NCBI GenBank assembly: GCA_907163375.1 | Contig: CAJQUW010008917.1 | Coordinates: 19,741 to 83,740, forward strand | Length of the DNA: 64,000 nt | Source of the DNA: Prostheceraeus crozeri | Lineage: Eukaryota > Platyhelminthes > Polycladida > Euryleptidae | Direction of reading: 5' to 3' | Shown here: positions 11,922-20,292 of the stretch, piece by piece | Layout: each line of letters starts with the position of its first letter | Position numbering within the stretch: the first letter of the stretch is position 1 | Program-made: the position numbers and the translations under genes | Notes under the pieces: model-generated | What the model was told of the DNA's origin: nothing | What the model saw: the letters and a program-made list of their open reading frames with translations, nothing else | Databases searched by the model: none

Positions 11922-12066
11922 ACTCCCGAGAACGAACCAACGGCTCTCTTAAGGGCCACCTAGGGGACAAGACATGATAGAACCTCCTCGCGGTTTGCCC
12001 TGGGCAGTCTTCGGACTGGCGAATACTATCATTAAGTTGAATCTGCTATCAGTCAACTTGAACGTT
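11922..12066 (+). repeat. Intergenic module copy 1 (~145 bp)
   Basis: First of three near-identical modules (others at 12396-12539 and 12888-13030). Each begins ACTCC[CG]GAGAACGAACCA, carries the stem-loop, then a purine-rich stretch, and ends in a second hairpin (AAGTTGA...TCAACTT around a CTG/CAG inner stem). Differences between copies ignore codon positions, so the conservation looks RNA- or DNA-level, not protein-level. Confidence 0.9.
11942..11957 (+). terminator. Histone-mRNA-like 3' stem-loop, copy 1
   Basis: GGCTCT-CTTA-AGGGCC forms a 6-bp stem with 4-nt loop. It matches 15 of 16 positions of the animal replication-dependent histone stem-loop consensus GGYYYUUHUHARRRCC; only the first loop base differs (C for U). 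It is preceded by an A/C-rich flank and followed by ACC and a purine-rich stretch, as histone 3' ends are. It follows the coiled-coil gene. Confidence 0.6.
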
Positions 12067-12082
12067 GCGTCGCGTTAGAGGG

Positions 12083-12114
12083 TATATAAACCACTACCTC
12101 TCATTTCATTTCAT
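12083..12114 (+). promoter_or_regulatory. Core promoter 2: TATATAAA and TCATTTC initiators
   Basis: TATATAAA lies at 12083-12090, followed by repeated TCATTTC motifs around 12101-12117. The ATG of the next gene is at 12122, giving a very short 5' leader. The promoter begins 17 nt after the intergenic module ends. Confidence 0.75.
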
Positions 12115-12121
12115 TTCAATC

Positions 12122-12388
12122 ATGCAGACGCCGAACAGTCAAGTCAGCTCTCCTCGCGGACCGCAGTTAAGGCCGCGAAATTTATTTGAGGAATTTGTTA
12201 GACTAGAGGAGCAAGACAGAGTGCACAACAATCTTGCTCGGATTGGCAATCCGATGACAGCAAGTGTTGTCAATCCAACGGAATGGCGCTACATTCCACT
12301 TTTTAGCCACATACAAATTAGCGTGGAATTCGACATTGCTACCATGGAGACAGTCATAGACTCTCTCAGCAGAATCGGTAGGCTGTAA
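12122..12388 (+). CDS. Small cassette protein A, 88 aa
   Basis: Function not recognised. The start is the first ATG after promoter 2; an upstream TTG-led extension would overlap the TATA box and is rejected. The protein has a polar, Pro/Ser/Arg-rich first 20 residues, an acidic helix-like centre (RNLFEEFVRLEEQDRV) and a hydrophobic C-terminal half. The stop TAA is at 12386-12388 and the histone-like stem-loop starts 28 nt later, so the transcription unit is only about 330 bp. Organisation (TATA, short intronless frame, stem-loop) copies that of replication-dependent histone genes, though the product is not a histone. Confidence 0.65.
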   Translation: MQTPNSQVSSPRGPQLRPRNLFEEFVRLEEQDRVHNNLARIGNPMTASVVNPTEWRYIPLFSHIQISVEFDIATMETVIDSLSRIGRL

Positions 12389-12395
12389 GATGACG

Positions 12396-12539
12396 ACTCC
12401 CGAGAACGAACCACCGGCTCTCTTAAGGGCCACCAAGGGGAAAGATTTGATAGAACCTCCTCGCGGTTTGCCCTGGGCAGTCTTCAGACTGGCGAATACT
12501 ATCATTAAGTTGAATCTGCTATCAGTCAACTTGAACGTT
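12396..12539 (+). repeat. Intergenic module copy 2
   Basis: Second copy of the ~145-bp module described at 11922. This copy can be read as a 60-residue open frame from 12390, but copies 1 and 3 have stops in that frame, so I treat it as non-coding. It is followed after about 65 nt by promoter 3. Confidence 0.9.
12416..12431 (+). terminator. Histone-mRNA-like 3' stem-loop, copy 2
   Basis: Same 16 bases as copy 1, followed by ACCA and then the purine tract GGGGAAAGAT. That tract is positioned like a histone downstream element that pairs with U7 snRNA. It lies 28 nt after the stop codon of cassette protein A. Confidence 0.65.
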
Positions 12540-12603
12540 ATGCAGTCGATTCCCATCCCTGAAGCATTCTGATTCGCTGTTGAGCAATTCATTGTTGAAA
12601 ACC

Positions 12604-12638
12604 CTATATAAGCCAGAAGATTGTAGCGCTTCTCATTC
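12604..12638 (+). promoter_or_regulatory. Core promoter 3: CTATATAAG and TCATTC initiator
   Basis: CTATATAAG at 12604-12612 and TCATTC at 12633-12638, with the ATG of cassette protein B at 12653. Spacing matches the other promoters. Confidence 0.75.
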
Positions 12639-12652
12639 AATTTTAATTCACG

Positions 12653-12877
12653 ATGGAAGCAACATCTGCTAGTACCATTCCCGACTTCATCATCCTCGAC
12701 GAGTGGGATGAAGAGGATGAGAAGAAGGGGAGGATCAAGAGGATCGTTTGGACGGATGAGGTGTGGACTCCGAATACCACCCGCATCCGAAAGGTGCCAG
12801 ATGCACCAGCACGACCTAGGCGGTATAGGGTGTACGAGAACCTAACCGTCATACCTATTGACTATTCAAGCCAATAG
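12653..12877 (+). CDS. Small acidic cassette protein B, 74 aa
   Basis: Function not recognised. The protein starts with a short Ser/Thr stretch, then a strongly acidic segment (LDEWDEEDEKKG) and a basic Pro/Arg-rich segment. It is unrelated by eye to cassette protein A. It is a single exon with a ~15-nt leader and a stop at 12875-12877; the third histone-like stem-loop starts 30 nt later. The same promoter-gene-module layout as cassette A suggests the cassettes arose by module duplication, with different genes captured or diverged between modules. Confidence 0.65.
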   Translation: MEATSASTIPDFIILDEWDEEDEKKGRIKRIVWTDEVWTPNTTRIRKVPDAPARPRRYRVYENLTVIPIDYSSQ

Positions 12878-12887
12878 TCAACTTGTT

Positions 12888-13030
12888 ACTCCGGAGAACG
12901 AACCATCGGCTCTCTTAAGGGCCACCATGGGCAAGACATGATAGAACCTCCACGCGGTTTGCCCTGGGCAGTCTTCAGACTGGCGAATACTATCATTAAG
13001 TTGAATCTGCTATCAGTCAACTTGAACGTT
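12888..13030 (+). repeat. Intergenic module copy 3
   Basis: Third copy of the ~145-bp module. Unlike copies 1 and 2 it is not followed by a TATA box or an open cassette gene; a third cassette may have been lost. Confidence 0.9.
12908..12923 (+). terminator. Histone-mRNA-like 3' stem-loop, copy 3
   Basis: Identical stem-loop to copies 1 and 2, followed by ACCA and GGGCAAGACA. It is the 3' end of the cassette protein B unit. Confidence 0.62.
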
Positions 13031-13377
13031 GCAAATGAAGTTCGGTGTAATACTTCCTTTCGACGGGCGTTCCTGTAAAGGGCGGCGGTGAAACCCGTAG
13101 CTATGTATACCGCAAGGGACATTCGGCAATGGTCAATCTTGTTAAACCTCTCTGCGTCATGTTTGCAAGTGATTGCCTCTGTCTCAAAGTAGTATGCATT
13201 CGCGCCAGGGCGACATTTAGCCAACTGTCGAAGGTTGCCTTATAAACTTTCCATTGCATACGTTATGAGAACCATGAGTTCTACCTGTCTCTATCAATGA
13301 GACGAATTGATGAATGGAATGAAATGGGAGGACACTCACGCGTCACACGCAACATAACACACTTCTCTCTTCCGTAG
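13031..13377. other. Intergenic, no gene recognised
   Basis: No conserved coding frame. The bases after module 3 have no TATA-initiator pair. Confidence 0.4.
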
Positions 13378-13781
13378 TCTAACAAGCTCTTTACACATGG
13401 ATTGCAGTCGATTGCTATCCCTGTATCAGAAGTGTAAGCTATCTTAATTTTATTTAACACTATTTCATCTACCATCATCGCTCATATGAAATGTTATAAG
13501 ATTTACAAGTTAGACTAAGCGTGCTACTATTTCCAAATGAAAAAGTATACATGGTTAAATCATCCACTGAAGCCCATCCGCAGTCTAACAAGCTCTTTAC
13601 ACATGGATCGCAGTCGATTGCTATCCCTGTATCAGAAGTGTAAGCCATCTTAATTTTATTTAACACTATTTCATCTACCATCATCGCCCATATGAAATGT
13701 TATAAGATTTACAAGTTAGACTAAGCGTGCTACTATTTCCAAATGAAAAAGTATACATGGTTAAATCATCCACTGAAGCCC
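13378..13781. repeat. Direct tandem duplication, 204-bp unit, two copies
   Basis: Copies start at 13378 and 13582 (AGTCTAACAAGCTCTTTACAC) and are nearly identical. Minus-strand open frames here repeat each other because of the duplication and are not supported as genes. It lies downstream of the minus-strand gene at 13832-14287 and may be its duplicated 3' flank. Confidence 0.9.
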
Positions 13782-13831
13782 CATTCAAGTAAGTCAGTAT
13801 GAAAGCAAAGATAATATGAAATAAAAATCTA

Positions 13832-14287
13832 TTATGGCATGTATTTCAAAAGGTCTTCATCGTCAATATCGTCCGAGAGTCTGACTTCACATAGATCGCA
13901 AAAACAGTTCACTTGCTTCAATCGTTCTTCTACCGCGAGCCTCACTTTGTCGATGTACTCCCACTCCGCCATAGTTCGTGGCTGGGAGTTAGGGGTGTAC
14001 CATTCCCATAATTGGTGGAGGAATTTGGTGCTGTTGATCTCCATCACATCATCAGTATCGTACTGCAGATACTTCCATCGTATGCCTGTTAGGTCGGGAC
14101 ACTCCTTCTCACATACACTCTCCTCTTCGTCGTCCGCTGGTAATGTCAACTTTCTAATGTTGTCGAGTCGGTACACCTTCTCTACCTTCCCCTTCGTTGG
14201 AGCGTTTGGTGCGACGAGCGTCTTTGATGATGAGCATGGAGAAGAGAACTCCAATGTAGTGTTCGGTGTTTTTGGAGGGCTTGTCAT
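13832..14287 (-). CDS. Uncharacterised acidic protein, 151 aa, divergent from polymerase B
   Basis: Family not recognised. The N-terminal 40 residues are Ser/Thr/Pro-rich, followed by VYRLDNIRKLTLPADDEEES and a conserved-looking Trp-rich centre (GIRWKYLQY, LHQLWEWY). A C-terminal Cys pair, CFCDLC, lies before an acidic tail. It is transcribed away from the polymerase gene; about 100 bp separate its ATG from the TATA at 14385, which is nearly palindromic and could serve both directions. The frame is intact from ATG to stop. An early regulatory role is possible from position only. Confidence 0.65.
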   Translation of the reverse strand: MTSPPKTPNTTLEFSSPCSSSKTLVAPNAPTKGKVEKVYRLDNIRKLTLPADDEEESVCEKECPDLTGIRWKYLQYDTDDVMEINSTKFLHQLWEWYTPNSQPRTMAEWEYIDKVRLAVEERLKQVNCFCDLCEVRLSDDIDDEDLLKYMP

Positions 14288-14384
14288 GTTGACTGTGAAT
14301 AATGACTTTGAAATGTTTCCTAATTCTTAAGTATAAACAAGCAACCAATCAGAATGAACAGCCAATGAATGATGAATATGAAAG

Positions 14385-14416
14385 TATATATATGTAAAGT
14401 GACATTCGTGTCATTT
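14385..14416 (+). promoter_or_regulatory. Polymerase promoter: TATATATA and TCATTT initiator
   Basis: TATATATA at 14385-14392 and TCATTTC at 14411-14417, 26 nt apart. It starts the transcript that carries the ATG-intron leader of polymerase B. Confidence 0.75.
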
Positions 14417-14425
14417 CACTCTGTC

Positions 14426-14550
14426 TTTGAGACGTATAAGTGAAGTGTTCTCTAGCGAATTCTGTTATTATTTGAGGCGTACAAGTGAACTGCTCTCTCG
14501 TGAATTCCAAATTTGAGACGTATTATTTGAGTGAAGTCTCTATCTTGTTG
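14426..14550 (+). repeat. Imperfect repeats in the polymerase 5' leader
   Basis: Three diverged units of about 40-45 bp begin TTTGAGACGTATAAGTG, TTTGAGGCGTACAAGTG and TTTGAGACGTATTATTTG; the first two share a following CTCT..GAATTC. They lie between the initiator and the start codon. Function unknown; they could be repeated protein- or RNA-binding sites. Confidence 0.65.
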
Positions 14551-14581
14551 AAGTATCAACCTTAAACTTGATTTCGTTGAA

Positions 14582-14771
14582 ATGGTAAGTTGAAAATTTC
14601 TTCACTCATCTCCCTCAAACGTGTGGCTAATAGCATCTTCCTCAATTTCAGGCATCAACTTCATCACCAACGCCCTCCCTTCTCGAGGAAAGTTTAGAGC
14701 TGTTGAGTCAAGGTAGGTTGTAACAATGCACTGAGACTTGAATAGAGATGATAGAATGATTTCTCTTTTAG
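14582..14771 (+). other. Polymerase leader: start-codon exon, two short introns, exon 2
   Basis: ATG at 14582-14584 is followed at once by a donor, GTAAGT. Intron 1 is 14585-14651 (67 bp, acceptor CAATTTCAG). Exon 2 is 14652-14712 and encodes a Ser/Thr/Pro start. Intron 2 is 14713-14771 (59 bp, GTAGGT...TTTTAG). Joining these exons by consensus lands one base out of the polymerase frame, so either a splice site is misjudged or a small indel lies at 14772-14815. Confidence 0.6.
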
Positions 14772-14814
14772 ATGATGTGAGTTCCAGCTCAGGACTCTCG
14801 CGACAAGGCAACGA

Positions 14815-17800
14815 GTGGGATGTGCCGACTGCGGACATATGTTTACAAGGAAGCACAGTCTCCTTCGACACATCAAACAACGTGTGTGTCAACGCAAAGC
14901 GGCGTCAATCTCCGGAGGTGAAGTTGATTCTGACGATGACATCTCCTTTCCTTGCGATTTGTGCCCTCTTTCTTTTGATAGTCACTTTCAGCGATCTTCG
15001 CACAGATTTCAACACACGCATGCAAATGATCACTACACCAACGGTACCTCTACCATCTCCCTCATTAATGTTTCACATAATAATTTAGTACGCGACTACT
15101 GCATGGAGTCCAATACTCAAATAGTAGATTTTCCTGAGTGGCTCCTTCAAAATTCTAACATTATCGAAGCGCTCTTCAACAATTTAGACAATTTTAGAAT
15201 GAAGGCACTCATCTACCTTAAACTAAAATATATTAAAATAGATTTTCAAACGGGTCAAGTGACGGAGAGAATACAGTTTCATGTTCCTTCCTCTTCCGCA
15301 ACCGAAGTTGTAGACTGCGAGTCTTGGCTAAATTTTCACATTCAATGTTTAAAATCAAGTGTAGATAAATTCAATCAACGCGACAGCGCTCTCATTTTTG
15401 ATGGTGTGGACTCAGCCATATTCAAAACTTCTCTATTAGAAAGTCATGCAGCTCGAGGCACATTTAAACTACCAAAAACGTTGTATAATAAGAAAGCTGT
15501 CATCAATGTCGATTGTAAATCGCAGTGTTTCAAATATGCAGTCCTATCCATCCTTCACTATAATGATATCAACGCGCATCGAGATCGCACCTATAGCTAT
15601 AGACAGTGGGAGGATGAACTAGACTTTGAAGGTTGTGATAGCAACAACATGAAAATCAAAGATGTAGAAACGTTCGAAAAACATAATAAGATTAAAATTG
15701 TAGTTCACGTGTGGGAGAAGGGGTTGAAGGGTGCCCGCTATAATTCACGTTCAACTTGTTATGAACGTGTAGTCAACCTCTTATTAGTAAAACAAGATCA
15801 TAGCGAGGAATGGCACTACTGTGGTATTCCCAAAATCTCTCGCTTGTACACTCACTTAGGGCACTCTAAAAGAGGTGAACATTTTGTATGCGACCGCTGC
15901 ATCCGCTCCTTTTGGAGTAAAGATAAATTTGAAACTCACTATGAATGGTGCAAGCGAGGTAAATTACAAATGGAACGCATGCCCAAAGATAAAATATTTT
16001 CACATAGGGATAATGGTGACGAATTAAGTCACCTGCGTGCCATTTACGCAGACATAGAATGCTACATTGATGATATCATCCACAAGCCAGCAGCCATATC
16101 CTGCTATGAAGTATGGCATGACCACTTTAGAAATAGGCAAAACAAAATGCATACTTGGCGAGGTGAAGATTGTATTTCAAAATTACTAGAATTTCACGAT
16201 AAAGCTGCTAAATTTCAACAATCATATGATTCCCAATTGCAGCGTAAGTCACTACATATGTCAGATGAAGACAAACAAAAATTTGAAAGTTGCACATCGT
16301 GCCCTAAATGTCATAAAACGTTTGATGACGATAAAATTAAGAAAGTGCGTGATCATGATCACATCACTGGTAAATTTAGAAACGCACTCTGCTCCAAATG
16401 TAACTTTGCACTTAGGTTGAGACGTCGTGTACTACCCGTCATTTTTCATAACTTTAAGGGCTATGACAGTCATATGCTCATAAAAGGAGGGTTGAGCCAG
16501 ATGAAATCGTGGCAGTTTAATGTAATAGCGCAAACGAGAGAAAAATTCATGGCAATGACAGCAAAAGTACCAGTAGATAAAACTAAAGAAAATAAGACAG
16601 TCTTCTTCGAAATAAAATTTTTAGATTCATTCCAATTCATGTCAGCGTCACTAGCTTCTCTCGTTCGTAATCTCAAGTTTCTTCCCCATAGTCAAACTTT
16701 GAAGAAACAATATCCAAACTTAACGGATGAAATAATCACTCGCAAAGGAGTCTTTCCCTATGCGTATTTTAGCTCAATGTCCAAACTAAATGAAACAACC
16801 CTTCCTTCCATTGACAAATTCCAAAACGATTTGACGGGTCAAGATTGTCCAGTAGAGGACTATGAACATGCTCAAGAGGCATGGTTACAATTTGATTGTA
16901 AAACGTTTGGCGATTATATGATCGCTTACTTAGAATTAGATGTCATTTTGCTGGCTGATGTCTTTCAGGAATTTCGACGAGTGGCATTAGAAGAAGACAA
17001 ATTAGATCCTGTCCACTTTGGCAGTCTACCAGCCATGTCCTTTAAATCAGCCGTTAAAATGACTGGTGAGACCATCCATCTCTTACAAGACCCCGAGATG
17101 TATAACATATTTGAGCGCGGAATACGCGGTGGTCTCACATTTGTGAATAAACATCACATAAAATCTAAAACGGTAGGTAATGATCATATCCACCTAAAGT
17201 ACTATGACCAAAATAATTTATATGGCAGTTCACTGTCTAAACCACTACCTCACTCCGAGTTTAATTGGTTAAATCAAGATGAGCTTGAGTATTACTCCAA
17301 CCCTTCAAACATTCTGAAGATTCCAGATGAAGGTGATTGGGGATATTATTTTGAAGTGGATTTGATTTATCCAAATAGTATTAAAAATAAAACTGCTGAT
17401 TTCCCACTCGCACCTGAATCTGGTGAAGTGACTGAAGATATGTTTTCACCTTTCATGTCACAATGTCATAATAACTTAACAGAGTATGGACAGCCAAGGT
17501 ACAAACCATGCCGCAAACTTTTGCTCACCCAATATGATAAGAAAAATTATCTCGTACACTTCTGCATACTAAAATTCTATTTAGAAATGGGCATGCTTCT
17601 AAAGTCAGTTCACCGCATTTTCAAATTTAGGCAGAAAGCCTTCCTCAAACCCTACATAGATAGTAACAGTCAAAAACGTGCACTCGCCCAAAATAACTTT
17701 GAAAAAGATTTTTATAAGTATAAGAATAATAGTCTATTTGGTAAGACGATGGAGGATGTTAGAAAACGCATGAACTACAAACTAGTCATTGATGATCAAA

Positions 17801-18555
17801 AATATCACAAATTGACCTCATCACCTCTTTTCATTGATAGAGACATTATCGATGAGAACCTTGTAGGTGTTAAAATGATAAAATCTGAAGTTGAGTTGTG
17901 CAAGCCCATCTATATTGGCCAAGCTGTACTAGATTACTCTAAACTTGAAATGTACCAACTCTTTTATAAAATACTAAAACCATGTCCTCTCGTAAAAGAG
18001 GTTCGCTTGCTGGGTGGTGATGCAGATAGTTTCTTTTTAGGAATTACCACTCAAAAAGATTTAAATTTTAATGAAGTAGGTAAGTCATTAGAAAAATATT
18101 TCGACACATCTAACTACAATCCCACTCATCCACTCTATTCCATACAGAATAAAGCCAAACTTGGTTGTTTTAAGGATGAAACAGCAGGAAAGGAAATAGA
18201 TGAAATGATTCTCCTCCGTCCTAAAATGTATTCCATGAAATTAAAAGAATGTGCAGATAGTATTAAGCGTGCTAAAGGTATATCAAAATCCATTGTTCAC
18301 AAAATGAAACATCGGTCCTATAAGAAGGCCTATAAAAATAAAACTATAACGTTTGTCAATATGACAATCTTAAAATCTCAAGTTCATACTGTGAAAACGC
18401 ACACGTTCAAGAAACGAGCGCTTTCAGCATGGGAGGATAAGAGGTGTTGGATAGGACATAACACATCTCTTCCACATGGACATCCTGACACAAACATACC
18501 TCCACCCAAAAGAATAACACTCACGCTACCACATTCAGGAGACGTCTTAGCATAA
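14815..18555 (+). CDS. POLB: Maverick DNA polymerase B (protein-primed type)
   Basis: This replicates the element's linear DNA, by family knowledge using a terminal protein primer. The open frame is 1246 codons without a stop. An N-terminal C2H2-like finger (CADCGHMFTRKHSLLRH) is near residues 3-20 and a second CDLC finger near 47. The exonuclease motifs are ADIE (D413, E415), NFKGYD, and YLELDVILLADVF. An endonuclease-VII-like Cys/His insert (CPKCH...RDHDHITGKFR...CSKCN) sits near 495-530. The polymerase motifs are YDQNNLYGSSLSKPLP (A), YKNNSLFGKT (B) and GGDADS (C, D1069 and D1071). Motif C has Ala where most relatives have Thr; both catalytic Asp remain. The first coding bases are reached through upstream exons and the true N-terminus is uncertain. 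This is the best-preserved large gene of the element. Confidence 0.95.
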   Translation: MGCADCGHMFTRKHSLLRHIKQRVCQRKAASISGGEVDSDDDISFPCDLCPLSFDSHFQRSSHRFQHTHANDHYTNGTSTISLINVSHNNLVRDYCMESNTQIVDFPEWLLQNSNIIEALFNNLDNFRMKALIYLKLKYIKIDFQTGQVTERIQFHVPSSSATEVVDCESWLNFHIQCLKSSVDKFNQRDSALIFDGVDSAIFKTSLLESHAARGTFKLPKTLYNKKAVINVDCKSQCFKYAVLSILHYNDINAHRDRTYSYRQWEDELDFEGCDSNNMKIKDVETFEKHNKIKIVVHVWEKGLKGARYNSRSTCYERVVNLLLVKQDHSEEWHYCGIPKISRLYTHLGHSKRGEHFVCDRCIRSFWSKDKFETHYEWCKRGKLQMERMPKDKIFSHRDNGDELSHLRAIYADIECYIDDIIHKPAAISCYEVWHDHFRNRQNKMHTWRGEDCISKLLEFHDKAAKFQQSYDSQLQRKSLHMSDEDKQKFESCTSCPKCHKTFDDDKIKKVRDHDHITGKFRNALCSKCNFALRLRRRVLPVIFHNFKGYDSHMLIKGGLSQMKSWQFNVIAQTREKFMAMTAKVPVDKTKENKTVFFEIKFLDSFQFMSASLASLVRNLKFLPHSQTLKKQYPNLTDEIITRKGVFPYAYFSSMSKLNETTLPSIDKFQNDLTGQDCPVEDYEHAQEAWLQFDCKTFGDYMIAYLELDVILLADVFQEFRRVALEEDKLDPVHFGSLPAMSFKSAVKMTGETIHLLQDPEMYNIFERGIRGGLTFVNKHHIKSKTVGNDHIHLKYYDQNNLYGSSLSKPLPHSEFNWLNQDELEYYSNPSNILKIPDEGDWGYYFEVDLIYPNSIKNKTADFPLAPESGEVTEDMFSPFMSQCHNNLTEYGQPRYKPCRKLLLTQYDKKNYLVHFCILKFYLEMGMLLKSVHRIFKFRQKAFLKPYIDSNSQKRALAQNNFEKDFYKYKNNSLFGKTMEDVRKRMNYKLVIDDQKYHKLTSSPLFIDRDIIDENLVGVKMIKSEVELCKPIYIGQAVLDYSKLEMYQLFYKILKPCPLVKEVRLLGGDADSFFLGITTQKDLNFNEVGKSLEKYFDTSNYNPTHPLYSIQNKAKLGCFKDETAGKEIDEMILLRPKMYSMKLKECADSIKRAKGISKSIVHKMKHRSYKKAYKNKTITFVNMTILKSQVHTVKTHTFKKRALSAWEDKRCWIGHNTSLPHGHPDTNIPPPKRITLTLPHSGDVLA

Positions 18556-18705
18556 TCAACTTTAATTCAGTATTTTGACGTTGCTTTTTGTAGATATACA
18601 TGGTTGTTTTATGTATCGCATGAGATCGTTTCTTCCTTGTGAATATATGCCTACAGTCAGCCCATTCCCCCTATATCTGTGAAAAGACTTTTTCATACAC
18701 ATATT

Positions 18706-18719
18706 TTTATTTCAATAAA
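18706..18719. terminator. Convergent poly(A) signals
   Basis: AATAAA on the plus strand at 18714-18719 serves polymerase B. TTTATT at 18706-18711 is AATAAA on the minus strand and serves the structural gene ending at 18763. The two signals are almost adjacent, so the converging transcripts overlap at their ends. Confidence 0.75.
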
Positions 18720-18762
18720 ATTTTACAATGACTTCACTTTGTTTTCCGAAACACTAAAGTTA

Positions 18763-20253
18763 CTAGGATTTAGTATCTTTCACATGGATACACTCATGTA
18801 GACCATTTGTAATTTTGATAGAAATAGAGGGTATAGTTTGTTTGATAACAGGATGGTAGAAAATAGGTTGAAACATCTTCTCGACTATTCCATATGAAGC
18901 GTCTTTATCATGAATGAAATCACGTAAAATGTATTCTTTTTTCTCACCAACAGAAATAGGTAGAATCAAATCACTTTGAATGTAAAGGTGTTGTTCATGT
19001 TTATCAAGTGTCATTGGTGTTTCTATACCAATCGTATGCGCACCAGTAAACACGGTTTGTAGCATTGAAAAACCAAAGAGTTTTTTCAAATTTTTACTCA
19101 ATTGACATTGAATGTCATCACCCAGTTTCAGAACAACGCGTTGATTTTCAATTGAAAACGATATGTGGTGTGTCTTTACATCATATTTACTTTTCATCAC
19201 ATGCTTCAACTTCTGTTGTATATAAGGATTTACTACATGAATGAAGCTTTAAACTGTATGATATAGACGCGGCATTATATTGATAGCAACTTTAGATTCC
19301 TCATAAGACTGGTAAATTTTCTTGATGCGATCACCATAGATGTCCACCCACCATTCATCATTAACTGAATCAGCTTTAGTGTGATATTCATGAGAAGCAT
19401 ACACCACACCGCTTCCAATAATAGGTGTATAATTTCTTACAAAATGACGCAAGGTTGGAGAGAAATAAACTGTAAGTTTGTCATTATATTTCTGAATGAC
19501 CAACTTATTTTTGTCCGCCATAATTTTCTCTCCATACTTCTTACCCACAGTCTCATTCCATCGTTTTACTAACTCAATAAGTGATAAAGGTTGAACATCA
19601 CGCTTTTTCAAAATGATGCGTTCTTCACATTCTACAACATCTTCATCAAATATTTTAAATTTATAATGAAATTTATTGATTCGATTTGAATAAACTTTTC
19701 TAACATTTGCAGTAGCAATTGACGTTAGATGTAGTCCATGGCCAAAACCGAGATGCGGATAGAATTCATTATCCAACCTCAGTGTGAGACCTTTAGCAGA
19801 AGAATGAAAGCGAAGGAACTGTCTTCCACTCCAATGATAGATAGTAAACTCATAAACTTTCTGATCCTTATTCTTCATGATGGAAGTATTACCACTGTTG
19901 AATGCCTTAATAATTTTCTCATCCCCAAATGGACCATAATAATCTGATTTTATCTGAATCCATTCATAGTTCCACTTTCCATCTGACGCTAGATTGTATG
20001 GGAACTGGAATGCATTAATCATCGTTATTCCATCATGGGTGCGAGGAGTCAATATCATTTCTTCCAAATCATTCACATTCTGAATATTGCTATCATAGCA
20101 AATACTAGAAACGCCAACCTCCCATTCACCTTCTAAATGTAGTGAGCGATTTAATTCTACTCGATAGTCTGATGGTTTATTTTTGGGAAATTTATTCATG
20201 GAAGCATTACTGGGCAAGTAGATTAGAAACGAGTCCTTATTTTCACTTTCCAT
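18763..20253 (-). pseudogene. Maverick structural protein, copy A (minor capsid/penton candidate)
   Basis: This is a widespread Maverick family whose N-terminus reads like SFLIYLPSNASMNKFPKN and then LEGEWEVGVSSI. The C-terminal half carries the YIQSDLILPISVGEKKEYILR segment typical of the family. I believe it is the minor (single jelly-roll) capsid or penton protein, but the name is from family memory, not shown here. The start at 20253 (MESENK) is preferred over the upstream ATG at 20283. The frame is open for about 335 codons, then has an in-frame TAA at 19249-19251, then continues in the same frame to 18763. The paralogue copy B lies directly upstream and has a stop at the corresponding place. 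Confidence 0.75.
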
Positions 20254-20292
20254 ATTATTCACATTGGAAAAATATATTAGCATACGTTTGCA

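Noticed and set aside
11942-11957. Bacterial-type intrinsic terminator
   Set aside because: No U-tract follows the hairpin, and the context is eukaryotic with TATA boxes and introns; the match to the histone consensus explains it better.
12390-12572. 60-codon open frame across intergenic module 2
   Set aside because: Modules 1 and 3 have stops in that frame and substitutions ignore codon position, while the stem-loop bases are invariant.
13281-13684. Two similar minus-strand frames (65 and 69 codons)
   Set aside because: They arise from the 204-bp tandem duplication and have no promoter or family signal.
14738-15088. Alternative 116-codon protein at the polymerase start
   Set aside because: It is the out-of-phase reading of the zinc-finger exon; the polymerase frame carries the recognisable fingers.
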